Positions 51,762 to 61,062 of a stretch of DNA of 64,000 bases are shown piece after piece. The notes beneath the pieces are model-generated. The model was not told where the DNA came from. It made no database searches and saw only the letters and a program-made list of their open reading frames with translations. A program made the translations under genes and the position numbers. Location of the stretch: positions 1-64,000 of the forward strand of contig CAAGCF010000044.1 in NCBI GenBank assembly GCA_900768265.1. Direction: 5' to 3'. Source of the DNA: an uncultured Collinsella sp. (GTDB lineage: Bacteria; Actinomycetota; Coriobacteriia; Coriobacteriales; Coriobacteriaceae). Each line of letters starts with the position of its first letter. The stretch's first letter is position 1.

Positions 51762-52496
51762 GTGTCAGCTGAAAAGACGCCGCGTATCTCGGCTATCGAT
51801 ACGACGAACTTTGCGCGCCAGATCGTGCTGGACTTTGAGTTTGCGCCGGTGCCAAAGCAGCGCCAGCGCCGTGGACTGCGCAACGAGATTATCGAGGTTG
51901 GCGCCGTCAAGCTCGATTACCACGGCAACGTTATGGGCGAGTTCTCGCAGTTTGTGCAGACAGAATTTACCGAAGGCGTTGCGTATCCCGTCCGCGAGCT
52001 TACGGGGATATCGGCTGTGGACACCGCGATGGCCGATCCGCTCTATGTGGTGATCAAAAGGCTCAGCGATTGGATTGGTCGCTACTCCGCCCAGGTGGTC
52101 TGTTGGAGCGGGGCGGACCGTCGACAGCTTTTGACCGAGTGCCAGGCAAAGCACATCGACCTTTCCGCATTTCCTACGGACTGGGCCGACCTGCAGGCGT
52201 TTTACACCTCGATTATGGACGTGGGCAGCCACGGGTGCGTCTCTTTGAGTGACGCGGCGACGTGGTTTGGCATCGAGTTCGACGAGTCGACGGGTCACGC
52301 CCATAGCGCCCTGGCCGATGCGCGCGTGACCGCTAAGCTGCTCAAGCAGATGATTGAGGGGGACTATCACGTGAGCCCGCGCGCCCAGGAAGTCCGCCAA
52401 CGGTGGGGGATAGGCGAGCGACCTCAGACGCGCCTTTCCAGCAAGTGCCCCGAGCTGGGCGACCTGCTGCTGAAGCTGAAGGCGGAGGGGAGGTAG
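51762..52496 (+). CDS. DEDDh 3'-5' exonuclease family protein
   Basis: This 244-residue protein has the exonuclease fold: Exo I IVLDFEF, Exo II with WSGADRRQL, and Exo III HAHSALADARVTAKLL (His and Asp). It resembles KapD/ERI-type DnaQ-like exonucleases acting on RNA or DNA ends. The start is GTG with GGAGAAAGG upstream. Confidence 0.86.
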   Translation: MSAEKTPRISAIDTTNFARQIVLDFEFAPVPKQRQRRGLRNEIIEVGAVKLDYHGNVMGEFSQFVQTEFTEGVAYPVRELTGISAVDTAMADPLYVVIKRLSDWIGRYSAQVVCWSGADRRQLLTECQAKHIDLSAFPTDWADLQAFYTSIMDVGSHGCVSLSDAATWFGIEFDESTGHAHSALADARVTAKLLKQMIEGDYHVSPRAQEVRQRWGIGERPQTRLSSKCPELGDLLLKLKAEGR

Positions 52497-52606
52497 GCCT
52501 TTTGAGAACGCCATTCGGTTTGGCATGGCGGGGCTGTAAGCGCGACTCCGCCCTGCGGTTTGAATCGAAGCGTCAACCAGTATGACGAGCTGTCTGGTCC
52601 GTCCGC

Positions 52607-53029
52607 CTACACCTCCGCAATCCCACGCGCCGCGCTCAGCAGCTCATACTCCCTTTGGCTCCACTGACGCAGCTCGGCTGTGCGTACGGCTTCGCGGCAC
52701 ATGCCCAAAAACACATCGGCGCCCTCGCAGAAGCACTCGCGGGCAAAGTCGCCCGAGCCGTCCGCGATGCACGTGCCGTCTGCAAACAGCTTCCAACTCG
52801 ACGGCTCACGTGAGTCGTCTCCGAGCAGCTTGATCTGCAGTACATGCGGGTCGCCAGCAGCACAGAGCTCTTCCTCGAGCTTCTGTACCGTAAAGCGCAT
52901 CTGGTGGGAGAGGCTACTCTTGACCATGGCCGAGGCGTAGCCATTTGGCTTATCCAGAAGATGCATGTGATTCGGTTTGACTGCCAGGTTGTGGAAATTG
53001 CGCTCACTGCGCACGGGGAAATTGTCCAT
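52607..53029 (-). CDS. Hypothetical protein, 140 residues
   Basis: The predicted soluble protein (MDNFPVRSERNFHNLAV at the start) has no family I recognise, no membrane segment and no repeats. ATG 53029 is supported by AAGGAG; the frame continues upstream to 53242 without a better site. It lies convergent with the exonuclease and divergent from the AAA_14 ATPase. Confidence 0.6.
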   Translation of the reverse strand: MDNFPVRSERNFHNLAVKPNHMHLLDKPNGYASAMVKSSLSHQMRFTVQKLEEELCAAGDPHVLQIKLLGDDSREPSSWKLFADGTCIADGSGDFARECFCEGADVFLGMCREAVRTAELRQWSQREYELLSAARGIAEV

Positions 53030-53177
53030 ACGGACTCCTTTCATCGATGTTGGCAGGGCCACCGTGCCTCTTGGCCGGTTGGCGTCGGGATCGTGGAGCC
53101 AACTCTCTACCCCGACTCTGGATAAAACGCGCCCGCTTCTTGCGGACACGATGGAGTCTATCAGCGCGCGCGGACAG

Positions 53178-53221
53178 AAATCAAGCGCCGCCTGCGAAAT
53201 GATGTGCAGACGGCGCTTGAT
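53178..53221. repeat. 15-bp inverted repeat
   Basis: AATCAAGCGCCGCCTG and CAGACGGCGCTTGATT pair with one mismatch around a 12-nt loop. No T tract follows. It stands between the 140-residue gene and the 33-bp array. Confidence 0.6.
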
Positions 53222-53247
53222 TACGCGGCAATTATTCGGCAAACATC

Positions 53248-53379
53248 CGGAAAAGTGTCGAAATCAGCCGTAAAATAGTACGAAAAAGTGTCAAATTCGA
53301 GCCGCCCAAATTACGGAAAAGTGTCGAAATAAGCACCTAGCAACCACGGAAAAGTGTATCCTAGTGCTAAAACAGCACG
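53248..53379 (+). repeat. Four tandem 33-bp repeats upstream of an AAA_14 ATPase
   Basis: CGGAAAAGTGTCGAAAT-type 17-bp sequences begin at 53248, 53281, 53314 and 53347, an exact 33-bp period; the other 16 bp of each unit vary. The last unit contains TATCCT (a possible -10) and a small palindrome (GTGCT with AGCAC), and ends 17 bp before the ATG. The layout suggests iterated operator sites over the promoter. Confidence 0.88.
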
Positions 53380-53396
53380 TAATAAGGGGTACGCTT

Positions 53397-54719
53397 ATGC
53401 TACAGAGAAAAGCGAAAGCACAGTTTGAATCTTGGCTTGCCTCGTCGCCTAACAAGGCTCTTTTGGTCAAGGGCGCCCGACAGGTAGGAAAGTCATATTT
53501 GGTCAACGTCTTTGCAAGCGAATCGTTCGAAAATGTCGTGACGTTCGACCTTATCGCCGACGCGTCCGTGCGCGATTCGTTTTTGGCGGCAAAAAGCGCG
53601 GATGACCTGCTTATGCGCATGTCTATTGCTGCAACGCAGCCGATGGTTGCGAACAAGACCGTTGTGGTTATCGACGAGGTGCAGCGATGCCCCAACGTAG
53701 TGACGTTTATCAAATACCTGGTCCAGCGCGGCGACTTTCGATACATCCTTACCGGATCGCTCCTTGGCGTTGAGCTCGAGGGCATCGATTCCCTGCCGGT
53801 GGGGTATGTCGAGCAGGTCCAGATGTACCCACTCGACTTTGAGGAGTTCTGCTGGGCAAGCGGCGTTGCTGCCGGAGCGTTTGACATGCTCAGGGGTTGT
53901 CTAAAGGACGAAAAGGAGCTCCCCGGCTATCTGTATGACCGCTTGCTCAATCTGTTCCATCAGTATGTGGTGGTGGGGGGCATGCCCGACGCGGTCAATT
54001 CCTTCTTGGCGACGCGCAATGTCGACGAGGTTCGAAACATCCATCGCGATCTTCACGCCCTGTATCGCGATGACATCGCAAAGTACGCTCCGCCTGAGCT
54101 ACGCTTGGTTATTCGCGATATTTATGATCTGATTCCCAGCGAGGCCGGCTCCAAAAACAAGCGATTCAAACTGTCATCGATTAACGGTGTCAAACGTTTT
54201 TCGCAGGTGACAGATCATTTTCTCTGGCTATCGGAGGCGGGTGTCGCGCTTCCCGTGTATAACATAACGGCGCCCGTGGCACCCCTTTTATTGGGGGAGC
54301 AACGAAATCTGTTCAAGCTGTTTTACTTGGACACCGGAATGCTCATGTCGTCGTATTCCAAAAGGGTCGCCCAAGGCGTTTTTGATGGGGAGGCGGAAGA
54401 CGCCTTTGGCATGAACATGGGGGCGGCGTTTGAGGGCTTCGTTGCCCAAGAGCTCAAAGCCCACGGATTCAGATTGTGCTACTTTACGTCTAAAAAAGTC
54501 GGCGAGCTCGATTTTGTGGAGGAGACGCTCGATGGGGAGGTCCTTGCCATCGAGGTCAAGTCGGGCAAGAGCTTTAAGTCCCATGCGGCGCTCGACAACG
54601 CGCTCGCGACGAAGGGCTACGGAATCGATCGCGCCCTGGTACTTGCGGAATGTAATCTTCACCGCGATGGTGATGTGCTGTATCTGCCCATCTTTATGGC
54701 AGGGCTTTTGGAGCCGTAA
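53397..54719 (+). CDS. AAA_14/DUF4143 ATPase with nuclease-like C-terminus
   Basis: This 440-residue protein has Walker A GARQVGKS (26-33), Walker B VVVIDEVQ (89-96), sensor YILTGS (117-122), the DUF4143 region, and a PD-(D/E)XK-like tail (GELDFVEE near 372, then AIEVKSGK near 386). The family is common in gut bacteria and archaea, and its role is unknown. ATG 53397 follows AAGGGG; GTG 53364 lies inside the last repeat. Codon use is less GC-rich than the flanking metabolic genes, consistent with transfer. Confidence 0.88.
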   Translation: MLQRKAKAQFESWLASSPNKALLVKGARQVGKSYLVNVFASESFENVVTFDLIADASVRDSFLAAKSADDLLMRMSIAATQPMVANKTVVVIDEVQRCPNVVTFIKYLVQRGDFRYILTGSLLGVELEGIDSLPVGYVEQVQMYPLDFEEFCWASGVAAGAFDMLRGCLKDEKELPGYLYDRLLNLFHQYVVVGGMPDAVNSFLATRNVDEVRNIHRDLHALYRDDIAKYAPPELRLVIRDIYDLIPSEAGSKNKRFKLSSINGVKRFSQVTDHFLWLSEAGVALPVYNITAPVAPLLLGEQRNLFKLFYLDTGMLMSSYSKRVAQGVFDGEAEDAFGMNMGAAFEGFVAQELKAHGFRLCYFTSKKVGELDFVEETLDGEVLAIEVKSGKSFKSHAALDNALATKGYGIDRALVLAECNLHRDGDVLYLPIFMAGLLEP

Positions 54720-54756
54720 CATGCCGCCGGCTCTTCCGGCCCTCCCTTAACCCTCG

Positions 54757-55758
54757 CTACTCGTCTCCGTCGTTGGGGTCGCCTTTGAGGGTGTTGATGT
54801 CCAGGTGCTGGTTGTCGTCCTCTTTTTGCTGCGTTGCCGATTCGGACGCGGTGGGGCCGCGGAACAGCTGGAATCCCTCAAACGCGATCACGCCGAGCAG
54901 AGCGATGATGATGGCGATAAAGACAACCTTTGCCGCCTGCGAAAACTCCGAAAAGCGCGGCGATTCTTCTTCGGTGTGGTAATCGGCAGCGCGCCTATCG
55001 TCGGTGCCGTGGGTATACGACGATGCCGAGGCTGCCTTTACGCTCGCTTGGTTGTAATCGGGAGCGGGTGCGGCGGCAAACGGGTCGCGAGAATAGTCGC
55101 TCGACGTTTGGCCGTAATTCTCGGTTTCGATGCGGCTGGCGCGAGGCTGTTCGCTCGGGCGGTTGGCGTATGCTGCGGTGCTGTCGTATGCGGAGTCGCG
55201 TTCCTCGGCAGCCGCAAACAGGGGGTTTACCGGAATGTTGAGCGCCGGCATACCGCCCGAGGTCTCGTCCAGATCTGCCGCCGCCCAGGAATCGAAGGCA
55301 AACTGGCGGTTGGAAAGATCATCCAGATCCATGACGGGCGGCTCGAGCTCGGGCTCGGGAGCCGTGTATGCCGACTGCTGCGGGGTAGCGTAGCGAATCG
55401 TGCTGTTTGCCGTGGGGCGCTGTGCCGCTGCAGCGAGAAACGCCGCCGTCTCGGACGGATCGCTAGTGGGGTGGGGCGCAGGGGCGGCCTGGCGTGGTGC
55501 CTGCATGATGGGGCGGGTGGCAAAGTCGTCCGCGGGCACGGATGCCGGCACGGGCGTGGCGGAACGTGCGGGCTTTGCACTTGTCGGGTGAACCCCGCCG
55601 CCTATGAGTTCCTCGGCGGTCCAGGGGCGGTCGCTCATCACGTCGTCGAGGCTCAGCGCAAAAAGGCCCGCTTCGCCCTCGTCAAACGCGTGTTTCGCAT
55701 GCCTGGCGCCAGAAGCGGTGCCTCCGCGGCCGTTGCGTGATGCGTTGCTCGACCCCAT
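54757..55758 (-). CDS. Hypothetical single-pass membrane protein with disordered N-terminal region
   Basis: The 333-residue protein has a long low-complexity region rich in Ala, Ser, Pro, Thr and Asp (about 1-270), one transmembrane helix near the C-terminus (VVFIAIIIALLGVIAFEGFQLF) and a short acidic tail outside. The two short motifs LDDVM and MDLDDLSNRQFAFDS could be binding peptides. No family recognised. ATG 55758 is preferred (GAAAGGATGG upstream); ATG 55791 is possible. Confidence 0.65.
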   Translation of the reverse strand: MGSSNASRNGRGGTASGARHAKHAFDEGEAGLFALSLDDVMSDRPWTAEELIGGGVHPTSAKPARSATPVPASVPADDFATRPIMQAPRQAAPAPHPTSDPSETAAFLAAAAQRPTANSTIRYATPQQSAYTAPEPELEPPVMDLDDLSNRQFAFDSWAAADLDETSGGMPALNIPVNPLFAAAEERDSAYDSTAAYANRPSEQPRASRIETENYGQTSSDYSRDPFAAAPAPDYNQASVKAASASSYTHGTDDRRAADYHTEEESPRFSEFSQAAKVVFIAIIIALLGVIAFEGFQLFRGPTASESATQQKEDDNQHLDINTLKGDPNDGDE

Positions 55759-55880
55759 CTTGTTCCATCCTTTCGAAATACTCACATTCATCGATTATAT
55801 GGAACTTGCCTTGCGGCCGACTCTCGGATTCGCGCATTCCAGAACTCGCGCCCAAAAGGGGAGGGGCGCAGGCGCGCTGA

Positions 55881-56534
55881 CTATTTGTCGCCGGCGGCAG
55901 CCTTTGCCTCGTTGAGGTAGCTATAGAAGCTGTACTTAGAGATGCCAAAGAACTCGCAGGCGCGTTCGCTCGACTTGGAGATGAGGAAGGCGCCGCGACG
56001 GTCGAGGTAGCCAATGGCGCGGATGCGCTCGTCTTTGGTCATGAGCGCCGCGGGCTTGCCCACAAACTGTTCGCACTCGCGCAGCAGGTCTTCGAGCAGG
56101 TCGCCGATGTTTTTAGTAATGGGCTCGGGCTCGGTGTAGCCCGAGCCGCCGATGCCGGTAAAGGCATCGAGCGAGCGCTCAAATGCTTTCATAAGCGTAA
56201 TGTCAAAGTTAATGCCCAAAATGCCGACGGGTTTGCCCTCATCGTTGCGGATAAAGATCGTCGAGGACTTGAGCAGCTTGCCATCGGCGGTTTTGGTGAG
56301 GTATGGCTCGCGGTCGTGCACGTCGGTGGTGCCATCGTGCATGGATTCAAGCACAATATGGCTGGGGCCGTCACCCAGTTTGCGCCCACTGACGTGGCCG
56401 TTTTCAATCACTACGATGGAGCGGTCCACGTCCTCGGTCTCCAGATCGTGGACGACGATTTCGCAGTTGGGGCCAAACTGTAGCGCCAGGCTGCGCGCAA
56501 GACGCTTGTAAAACTCAATCTGTGCGGGGGTCAT
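55881..56534 (-). CDS. YheO-like PAS/HTH transcriptional regulator 2
   Basis: This 217-residue paralogue of the regulator at 39885 has the same YheO PAS pattern (EIVVHDLETEDVDRSIVVIENGHVSGRKLGDGPSH, STIFIRNDEGKPVGILGINFD) and a C-terminal HTH (SKSSERACEFFGISKYSFYSYLNEAKA). It is divergent from ygeX, so it probably controls the second half of the purine cluster. GGAAGGCACCT precedes the ATG. Confidence 0.88.
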   Translation of the reverse strand: MTPAQIEFYKRLARSLALQFGPNCEIVVHDLETEDVDRSIVVIENGHVSGRKLGDGPSHIVLESMHDGTTDVHDREPYLTKTADGKLLKSSTIFIRNDEGKPVGILGINFDITLMKAFERSLDAFTGIGGSGYTEPEPITKNIGDLLEDLLRECEQFVGKPAALMTKDERIRAIGYLDRRGAFLISKSSERACEFFGISKYSFYSYLNEAKAAAGDK

Positions 56535-56655
56535 AGGTGCCTTCCTAAAAATTAGTTTGGGCTCACTGTGCCATAAACCCCACTTGTTCGCAAATAACGA
56601 AAGCGTCGCTGCGTTATGCGACCGTTCGGCGGCGAAAAGGTACCGATTACGGCAA

Positions 56656-56722
56656 CAAACAATTTGTTAGGTTTTCCAATCAAAAAGTGTGATAGAACAG
56701 TGCTAACAAACTTTTTGTTTGG
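56656..56722. promoter_or_regulatory. Two inverted operator-like sites before ygeX
   Basis: CAAACAATTTGTTAGG (56656-56671) and CTAACAAACTTTTTGTTTGG (56703-56722) are related, with the first inverted relative to the second. Each is itself an imperfect palindrome of CTAACAAA and TTGTTTG. They lie between the divergent regulator and ygeX, with AT-rich promoter-like sequence between them. Confidence 0.5.
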
Positions 56723-56811
56723 CATCCACATAAAAGTTCAGCCGCATGAATGGGAATGGGCTGAAACGCGTATGCGGGGGCCGGCAAGAGAGAACTTAAG
56801 GAGTTCACCGT

Positions 56812-58026
56812 ATGGCCGATAAGATCCAGTGGGCGGGCAACACGATGCCCAAGAGCGATGACAAGCACTTGGGAATCATGAGCCTCGACCACGTGAAGAA
56901 GGCCCGCGCCTTCCACCAGTCGTTCCCCCAGTACACCGTCACTCCGCTTGCCCGCCTGGATGGCCAGGCCGCGCGCCTGGGCCTGTCCAACCTGTGCGTT
57001 AAGGACGAGAGCTATCGCTTTGGCCTCAACGCCTTTAAGGTCCTGGGCGGTTCGTTTGCCATGGCCAACTACATTGCCGACGAGACCGGCAAGGACGTTG
57101 CCGAGTGCACCTTCGATTACCTGACCTCCGATCAGCTTGCCAAGGACTTTGGCCAGGCTACCTTCTTTACCGCTACCGACGGCAACCATGGCCGCGGCGT
57201 GGCATGGGCTGCCAACAAGCTGGGCCAGAAGGCCGTCGTGCACATGCCCAAGGGTTCCACCAAGCCCCGCTTCGATAACATCGCCGCCGAGGGCGCCACG
57301 GTGACCATCGAAGAGGTCAACTACGACGAGTGCGTGCGCATGGCCGCCGCCGAGGCCGATGCCTGCGAGCGCGGCGTTATCGTTCAGGACACCGCCTGGG
57401 AGGGCTACGAGAAGATTCCGTCCTGGATCATGGAGGGCTACGGCACCATGGCTTCCGAGGCTGCCGAGCAGCTGCGCGAGATGGCCATCAACCGCCCGAC
57501 GCACGTCTTTGTCCAGGCTGGCGTAGGCTCGCTCGCCGGAGCCGTGGTGGGCTACTTCACCAACCTGTATCCCGATAACCCGCCCACCTTCGTTGTGGTC
57601 GAGTGCGCTCCGGCCGCCTGCCTGTACAAGGGCGCTGCCGCCGGCGACGGCGACCCGCGCATCGTGGACGGCGACATGCCCTCCATCATGGCCGGTCTGT
57701 GCTGCGGCGAGCCCAACATCCTGGGCTGGGATATCCTGCGCAACCACGCCACCGCCTTCGTGTCCTGCCCCGACTGGGTCACCGCTCGCGGCATGCGCAC
57801 CCTGGGCGCTCCCGAGAAGGGCGACCCGCGCGTCATCTCCGGCGAGTCCGGCGCTGTGACCACCGGCCTGGTCGAGACCCTCATGCTCGATCCCGAGTAC
57901 GCCGAGCTCAAGGAGCTCATCGGCCTGGACAAGACGAGTTCCGTGCTCTGCTTCTCCACCGAGGGCGACACCGATCCGGACCAGTACCGTCGCATCGTCT
58001 GGGAGGGCGAATATCCGACCTGCTAA
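56812..58026 (+). CDS. ygeX: Diaminopropionate ammonia-lyase
   Basis: This 404-residue fold-type II PLP enzyme has the PLP lysine at position 76 in YRFGLNAFKVLGG, the substrate segment ATDGNHGRGVAW and GVGSLAGAVVGYF. It splits 2,3-diaminopropionate to pyruvate and two ammonia through a 2-aminoacrylate-type intermediate. In gut bacteria ygeX is a marker of anaerobic urate/purine degradation. AAGGAGTTCACCGT precedes the ATG. Confidence 0.94.
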   Translation: MADKIQWAGNTMPKSDDKHLGIMSLDHVKKARAFHQSFPQYTVTPLARLDGQAARLGLSNLCVKDESYRFGLNAFKVLGGSFAMANYIADETGKDVAECTFDYLTSDQLAKDFGQATFFTATDGNHGRGVAWAANKLGQKAVVHMPKGSTKPRFDNIAAEGATVTIEEVNYDECVRMAAAEADACERGVIVQDTAWEGYEKIPSWIMEGYGTMASEAAEQLREMAINRPTHVFVQAGVGSLAGAVVGYFTNLYPDNPPTFVVVECAPAACLYKGAAAGDGDPRIVDGDMPSIMAGLCCGEPNILGWDILRNHATAFVSCPDWVTARGMRTLGAPEKGDPRVISGESGAVTTGLVETLMLDPEYAELKELIGLDKTSSVLCFSTEGDTDPDQYRRIVWEGEYPTC

Positions 58027-58100
58027 TCGTTGGGCGGCGCAACGCGCCGCGCCAAATTCCTATTAGACCCCCTATGTCCTGCAGATGCATGAACCCGGGA

Positions 58101-58218
58101 GGCGGAGCGATACCTATTTGCTCCGTCGCGAGTTCCGCACGCAAAGGAAAGCACTTAATGTGCTTTCCGTCTTGCGCAGGACTGTCCGAGCAGCGGAGTA
58201 AATAGGTATCGCTCCGCC
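58101..58218 (+). repeat. Folded repeat element, copy 3
   Basis: The 70-nt core at 58125-58194 is identical to copy 1 over its first 60 or so bases and differs only near the end (CTGTCCGAGCAGC). Arms of 24 nt (58101-58124 and 58195-58218) are complementary with one G-U wobble and are unrelated to the arms of other copies. It lies in the ygeX-ygeY gap in the direction of transcription. Confidence 0.9.
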
Positions 58219-58258
58219 ACCTCACAGGTAGATTCCTTCGTTTGAAAGGTTATGAACA

Positions 58259-59644
58259 ATGGCTAAAGAACTCGATTTCGACGCTATCAAGGCTGCTGCT
58301 GAGTCCCATCGTGCTGATATGACTCGCTTCCTGCGCGCTATGATCTCTCACCCCTCTGAGTCCTGCGAGGAGGGTGAGGTTGTTGCCTGCATCAAGGCCG
58401 AGATGGAGAGCCTTGGTTATGACGAGGTCAAGGTCGACGGCCTGGGCAACGTTATGGGCTTTATGGGCGAGGGCGACAAGATCATCGCCATCGACTCCCA
58501 CATCGACACCGTCGGTATCGGCAACATCGAGAACTGGGATGCCGATCCCTATGAGGGCTACGAGACCGACGAGATCATCTACGGCCGCGGCGGCTCCGAC
58601 CAGGAGGGTGGCATGGCTTCTGCTACCTACGCTGCCAAGATGATGAAGGACATGGGCCTCATCCCCGAGGGCTACAAGATCATGGTCGTCGGCACCGTCC
58701 AGGAAGAGGACTGCGACGGCATGTGCTGGCAGTACATCTACAACAAGGACGGCATTAAGCCCGAGTTCGTCATTTCCACCGAGCCCACCGACGGCGGCAT
58801 CTATCGCGGTCACCGCGGCCGCATGGAGATCCGCGTCGACGTTCACGGCACCTCCTGCCACGGCTCCGCTCCCGACCGCGGCGACAACGCCATCTACAAG
58901 ATGGCCGACATCATCGCCGACGTCCGCGCCCTCAACAACAACGGCTGCGACGAGTCGACCGACATCAAGGGCCTCGTCAAGATGCTCGACCCCAAGTACA
59001 ACCCCGAGCACTTCGAGGACGCCCGCTTCCTGGGCCGCGGCACCTGCACCGTCAGCCAGATCTTCTACACCAGCCCCAGCCGCTGCGCTGTCGCTGATTC
59101 CTGCGCCATCTCCATCGACCGTCGCATGACCGCCGGCGAGACCTGGGAGTCCTGCCTGGACGAGATCCGCAACCTACCGGCCGCCAAGAAGTACGGCGAC
59201 GACGTGAAGGTCTCCATGTATATGTACGACCGTCCGTCCTGGACCGGCGAGGTCTACGAGACTGAGGCTTACTTCCCCACGTGGATCAACAAGGAGACCG
59301 CTCCGCACGTCAAGGCCCTCGTCGACGCCCACAAGGCCATGTTCGGTGACGAGCGCATCGGCTGCGAGCCCAGCATGGACAAGCGCACCGGTCGTCCGCT
59401 GTGCGACAAGTGGACCTTCTCCACGAACTGCGTTTCCATCCAGGGCCGCTATGGCATCCCCTGCGTCGGCTTTGGCCCGGGTGCCGAGTCTCAGGCTCAC
59501 GCTCCCAACGAAGTCACCTACAAGGACGACCTGGTCACCGCTGCCGCCATGTATGTGGCTGCCCTGAACCTCTACGATCCGAGCCAGGCCGATGGCGACG
59601 CCACCGTGTTCCGCGCCGGTCTGACCAACAACAAGATCGATTAG
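58259..59644 (+). CDS. ygeY: YgeY-type M20 family metallohydrolase
   Basis: This 461-residue M20 protein has the metal and catalytic motifs DSHIDTVG (His-x-Asp), [13 protein letters not shown] (bridging Asp) and [11 protein letters not shown] (catalytic Glu). M20 enzymes cleave amide or ureido bonds. In the E. coli ygeW-ygeX-ygeY cluster it probably hydrolyses an acyl- or carbamoyl-diaminopropionate-type intermediate ahead of YgeX. GAAAGGTTATGAACA precedes the ATG. Confidence 0.91.
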   Translation: MAKELDFDAIKAAAESHRADMTRFLRAMISHPSESCEEGEVVACIKAEMESLGYDEVKVDGLGNVMGFMGEGDKIIAIDSHIDTVGIGNIENWDADPYEGYETDEIIYGRGGSDQEGGMASATYAAKMMKDMGLIPEGYKIMVVGTVQEEDCDGMCWQYIYNKDGIKPEFVISTEPTDGGIYRGHRGRMEIRVDVHGTSCHGSAPDRGDNAIYKMADIIADVRALNNNGCDESTDIKGLVKMLDPKYNPEHFEDARFLGRGTCTVSQIFYTSPSRCAVADSCAISIDRRMTAGETWESCLDEIRNLPAAKKYGDDVKVSMYMYDRPSWTGEVYETEAYFPTWINKETAPHVKALVDAHKAMFGDERIGCEPSMDKRTGRPLCDKWTFSTNCVSIQGRYGIPCVGFGPGAESQAHAPNEVTYKDDLVTAAAMYVAALNLYDPSQADGDATVFRAGLTNNKID

Positions 59645-59845
59645 TCCCATTCCTCGATTTTGTTGAGCCGGGGGCCGCTCGTGTCCCCGGCATCCCCTGT
59701 TGACTTGGGGCCCGCGGTCGTTATCTCCCATGCTTCCTCAACGGTAGCGGGTCCTCGTCATAGTGCTCTGCATGTTCTAGCCACACGCGCATGCCGGAGC
59801 ACATCTACTCATTGCGATCGTTTCATCTTTGGAAAGGATATTTAC

Positions 59846-61048
59846 ATGGACGCCAAGTTTACCGAGCTCGTCGAGCAGCTGAATGGCCTCGATTTTAAGG
59901 GTATGTACGGCAGCGATTTCCTGCACACCTGGGATAAGACCACCGATGAGCTCAAGGCTCTCTACATCGTCGCCGACGCCCTGCGCGAGCTGCGTGAGAA
60001 CAACGTCTCGTCCAAGATCTTCGACTCGGGTCTGGCCGTCTCCCTGTTCCGCGACAACTCCACCCGTACGCGCTTTTCCTTCTCTAAGGCCGCCAACCTG
60101 CTCGGCCTTGAGCTGCAGGACCTGGACGAGAAGAAGTCCCAGATCGCTCACGGCGAGACCGTCCGCGAGACCGCTACCATGATCTCCTTCATGGCCGACG
60201 TCATCGGCATCCGCGACGACATGTACATCGGCAAGGGCGACGCCTACATGGCCGAGGTCTCCGAGTCCGTACAGCAGGCCTACGAGGATGGCGTTCTGGA
60301 TCACCGTCCCACGCTCATCTCCCTGCAGTCCGACTCCGACCACCCCACGCAGTCCTCTGCCGACATGCTCTACCTCATCAACGAGTTTGGCGGCCTTGAG
60401 AACCTCAAGGGCAAGAAGGTTGCCGTCACCTGGGCCTATTCGCCTTCTTACGGCAAGCCGCTGTCCTGCCCGCAGTCGCTGATCAGCCTGCTGCCCCGTT
60501 TTGGCATGGACGTCACCCTGGCCCACCCCGAGGGCTACGACCTCATGCCCGAGGTCGTCGAGCGCGCAAAGGGCTATGCCGCCGAGTCCGGCACCACCTT
60601 TAAGCAGGTCAACACCATGGCCGAGGCCTTCGAGGGCGCCGACATCGTGATCCCCAAGAGCTGGGCTCCGTTTGCCGCCATGGAGAAGCGCACCAACCTG
60701 TACGCCGAGGGCGACGACGCCGGCATCGCTGCGCTCGAGAAGGAGCTGCTCGCCCAGAACGCCACCCATCAGGACTGGTGCTCTACGACCGAGCTCATGG
60801 AGAAGACCGCCAACGGCCAGGACACCATCTTTATGCATCCGCTGCCCGCCGACATCTCCGGTGTCTCCTGCGAGCACGGCGAGGTCAACGCCGACGTCTT
60901 CGACATGCACCGCGTGGGCATGTACAAGGAGGCCAGCTACAAGCCGTACGCCATCGCAGCCATGATGTTCCTGCAGAAGGTTGCCGATCCCGCCGCTACC
61001 CTCAAGGCCCTCGACGAGCGCAACACCGCCCGTTGGTTCCAGGCCTAA
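59846..61048 (+). CDS. ygeW: YgeW-type knotted carbamoyltransferase
   Basis: This 400-residue ATCase/OTCase-fold protein has the carbamoyl-phosphate loop NSTRTRFSF and HPTQSSADML, plus HPLPADISGVSCEHGEV typical of the YgeW subgroup. It likely runs in the catabolic direction, phosphorolysing a carbamoyl compound to carbamoyl phosphate, which the next enzyme uses to make ATP. ATG 59846 follows GGAAAGGATA; the frame extends 62 codons upstream without similarity. Confidence 0.92.
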   Translation: MDAKFTELVEQLNGLDFKGMYGSDFLHTWDKTTDELKALYIVADALRELRENNVSSKIFDSGLAVSLFRDNSTRTRFSFSKAANLLGLELQDLDEKKSQIAHGETVRETATMISFMADVIGIRDDMYIGKGDAYMAEVSESVQQAYEDGVLDHRPTLISLQSDSDHPTQSSADMLYLINEFGGLENLKGKKVAVTWAYSPSYGKPLSCPQSLISLLPRFGMDVTLAHPEGYDLMPEVVERAKGYAAESGTTFKQVNTMAEAFEGADIVIPKSWAPFAAMEKRTNLYAEGDDAGIAALEKELLAQNATHQDWCSTTELMEKTANGQDTIFMHPLPADISGVSCEHGEVNADVFDMHRVGMYKEASYKPYAIAAMMFLQKVADPAATLKALDERNTARWFQA

Positions 61049-61062
61049 AGCTGGGCTGAGAA

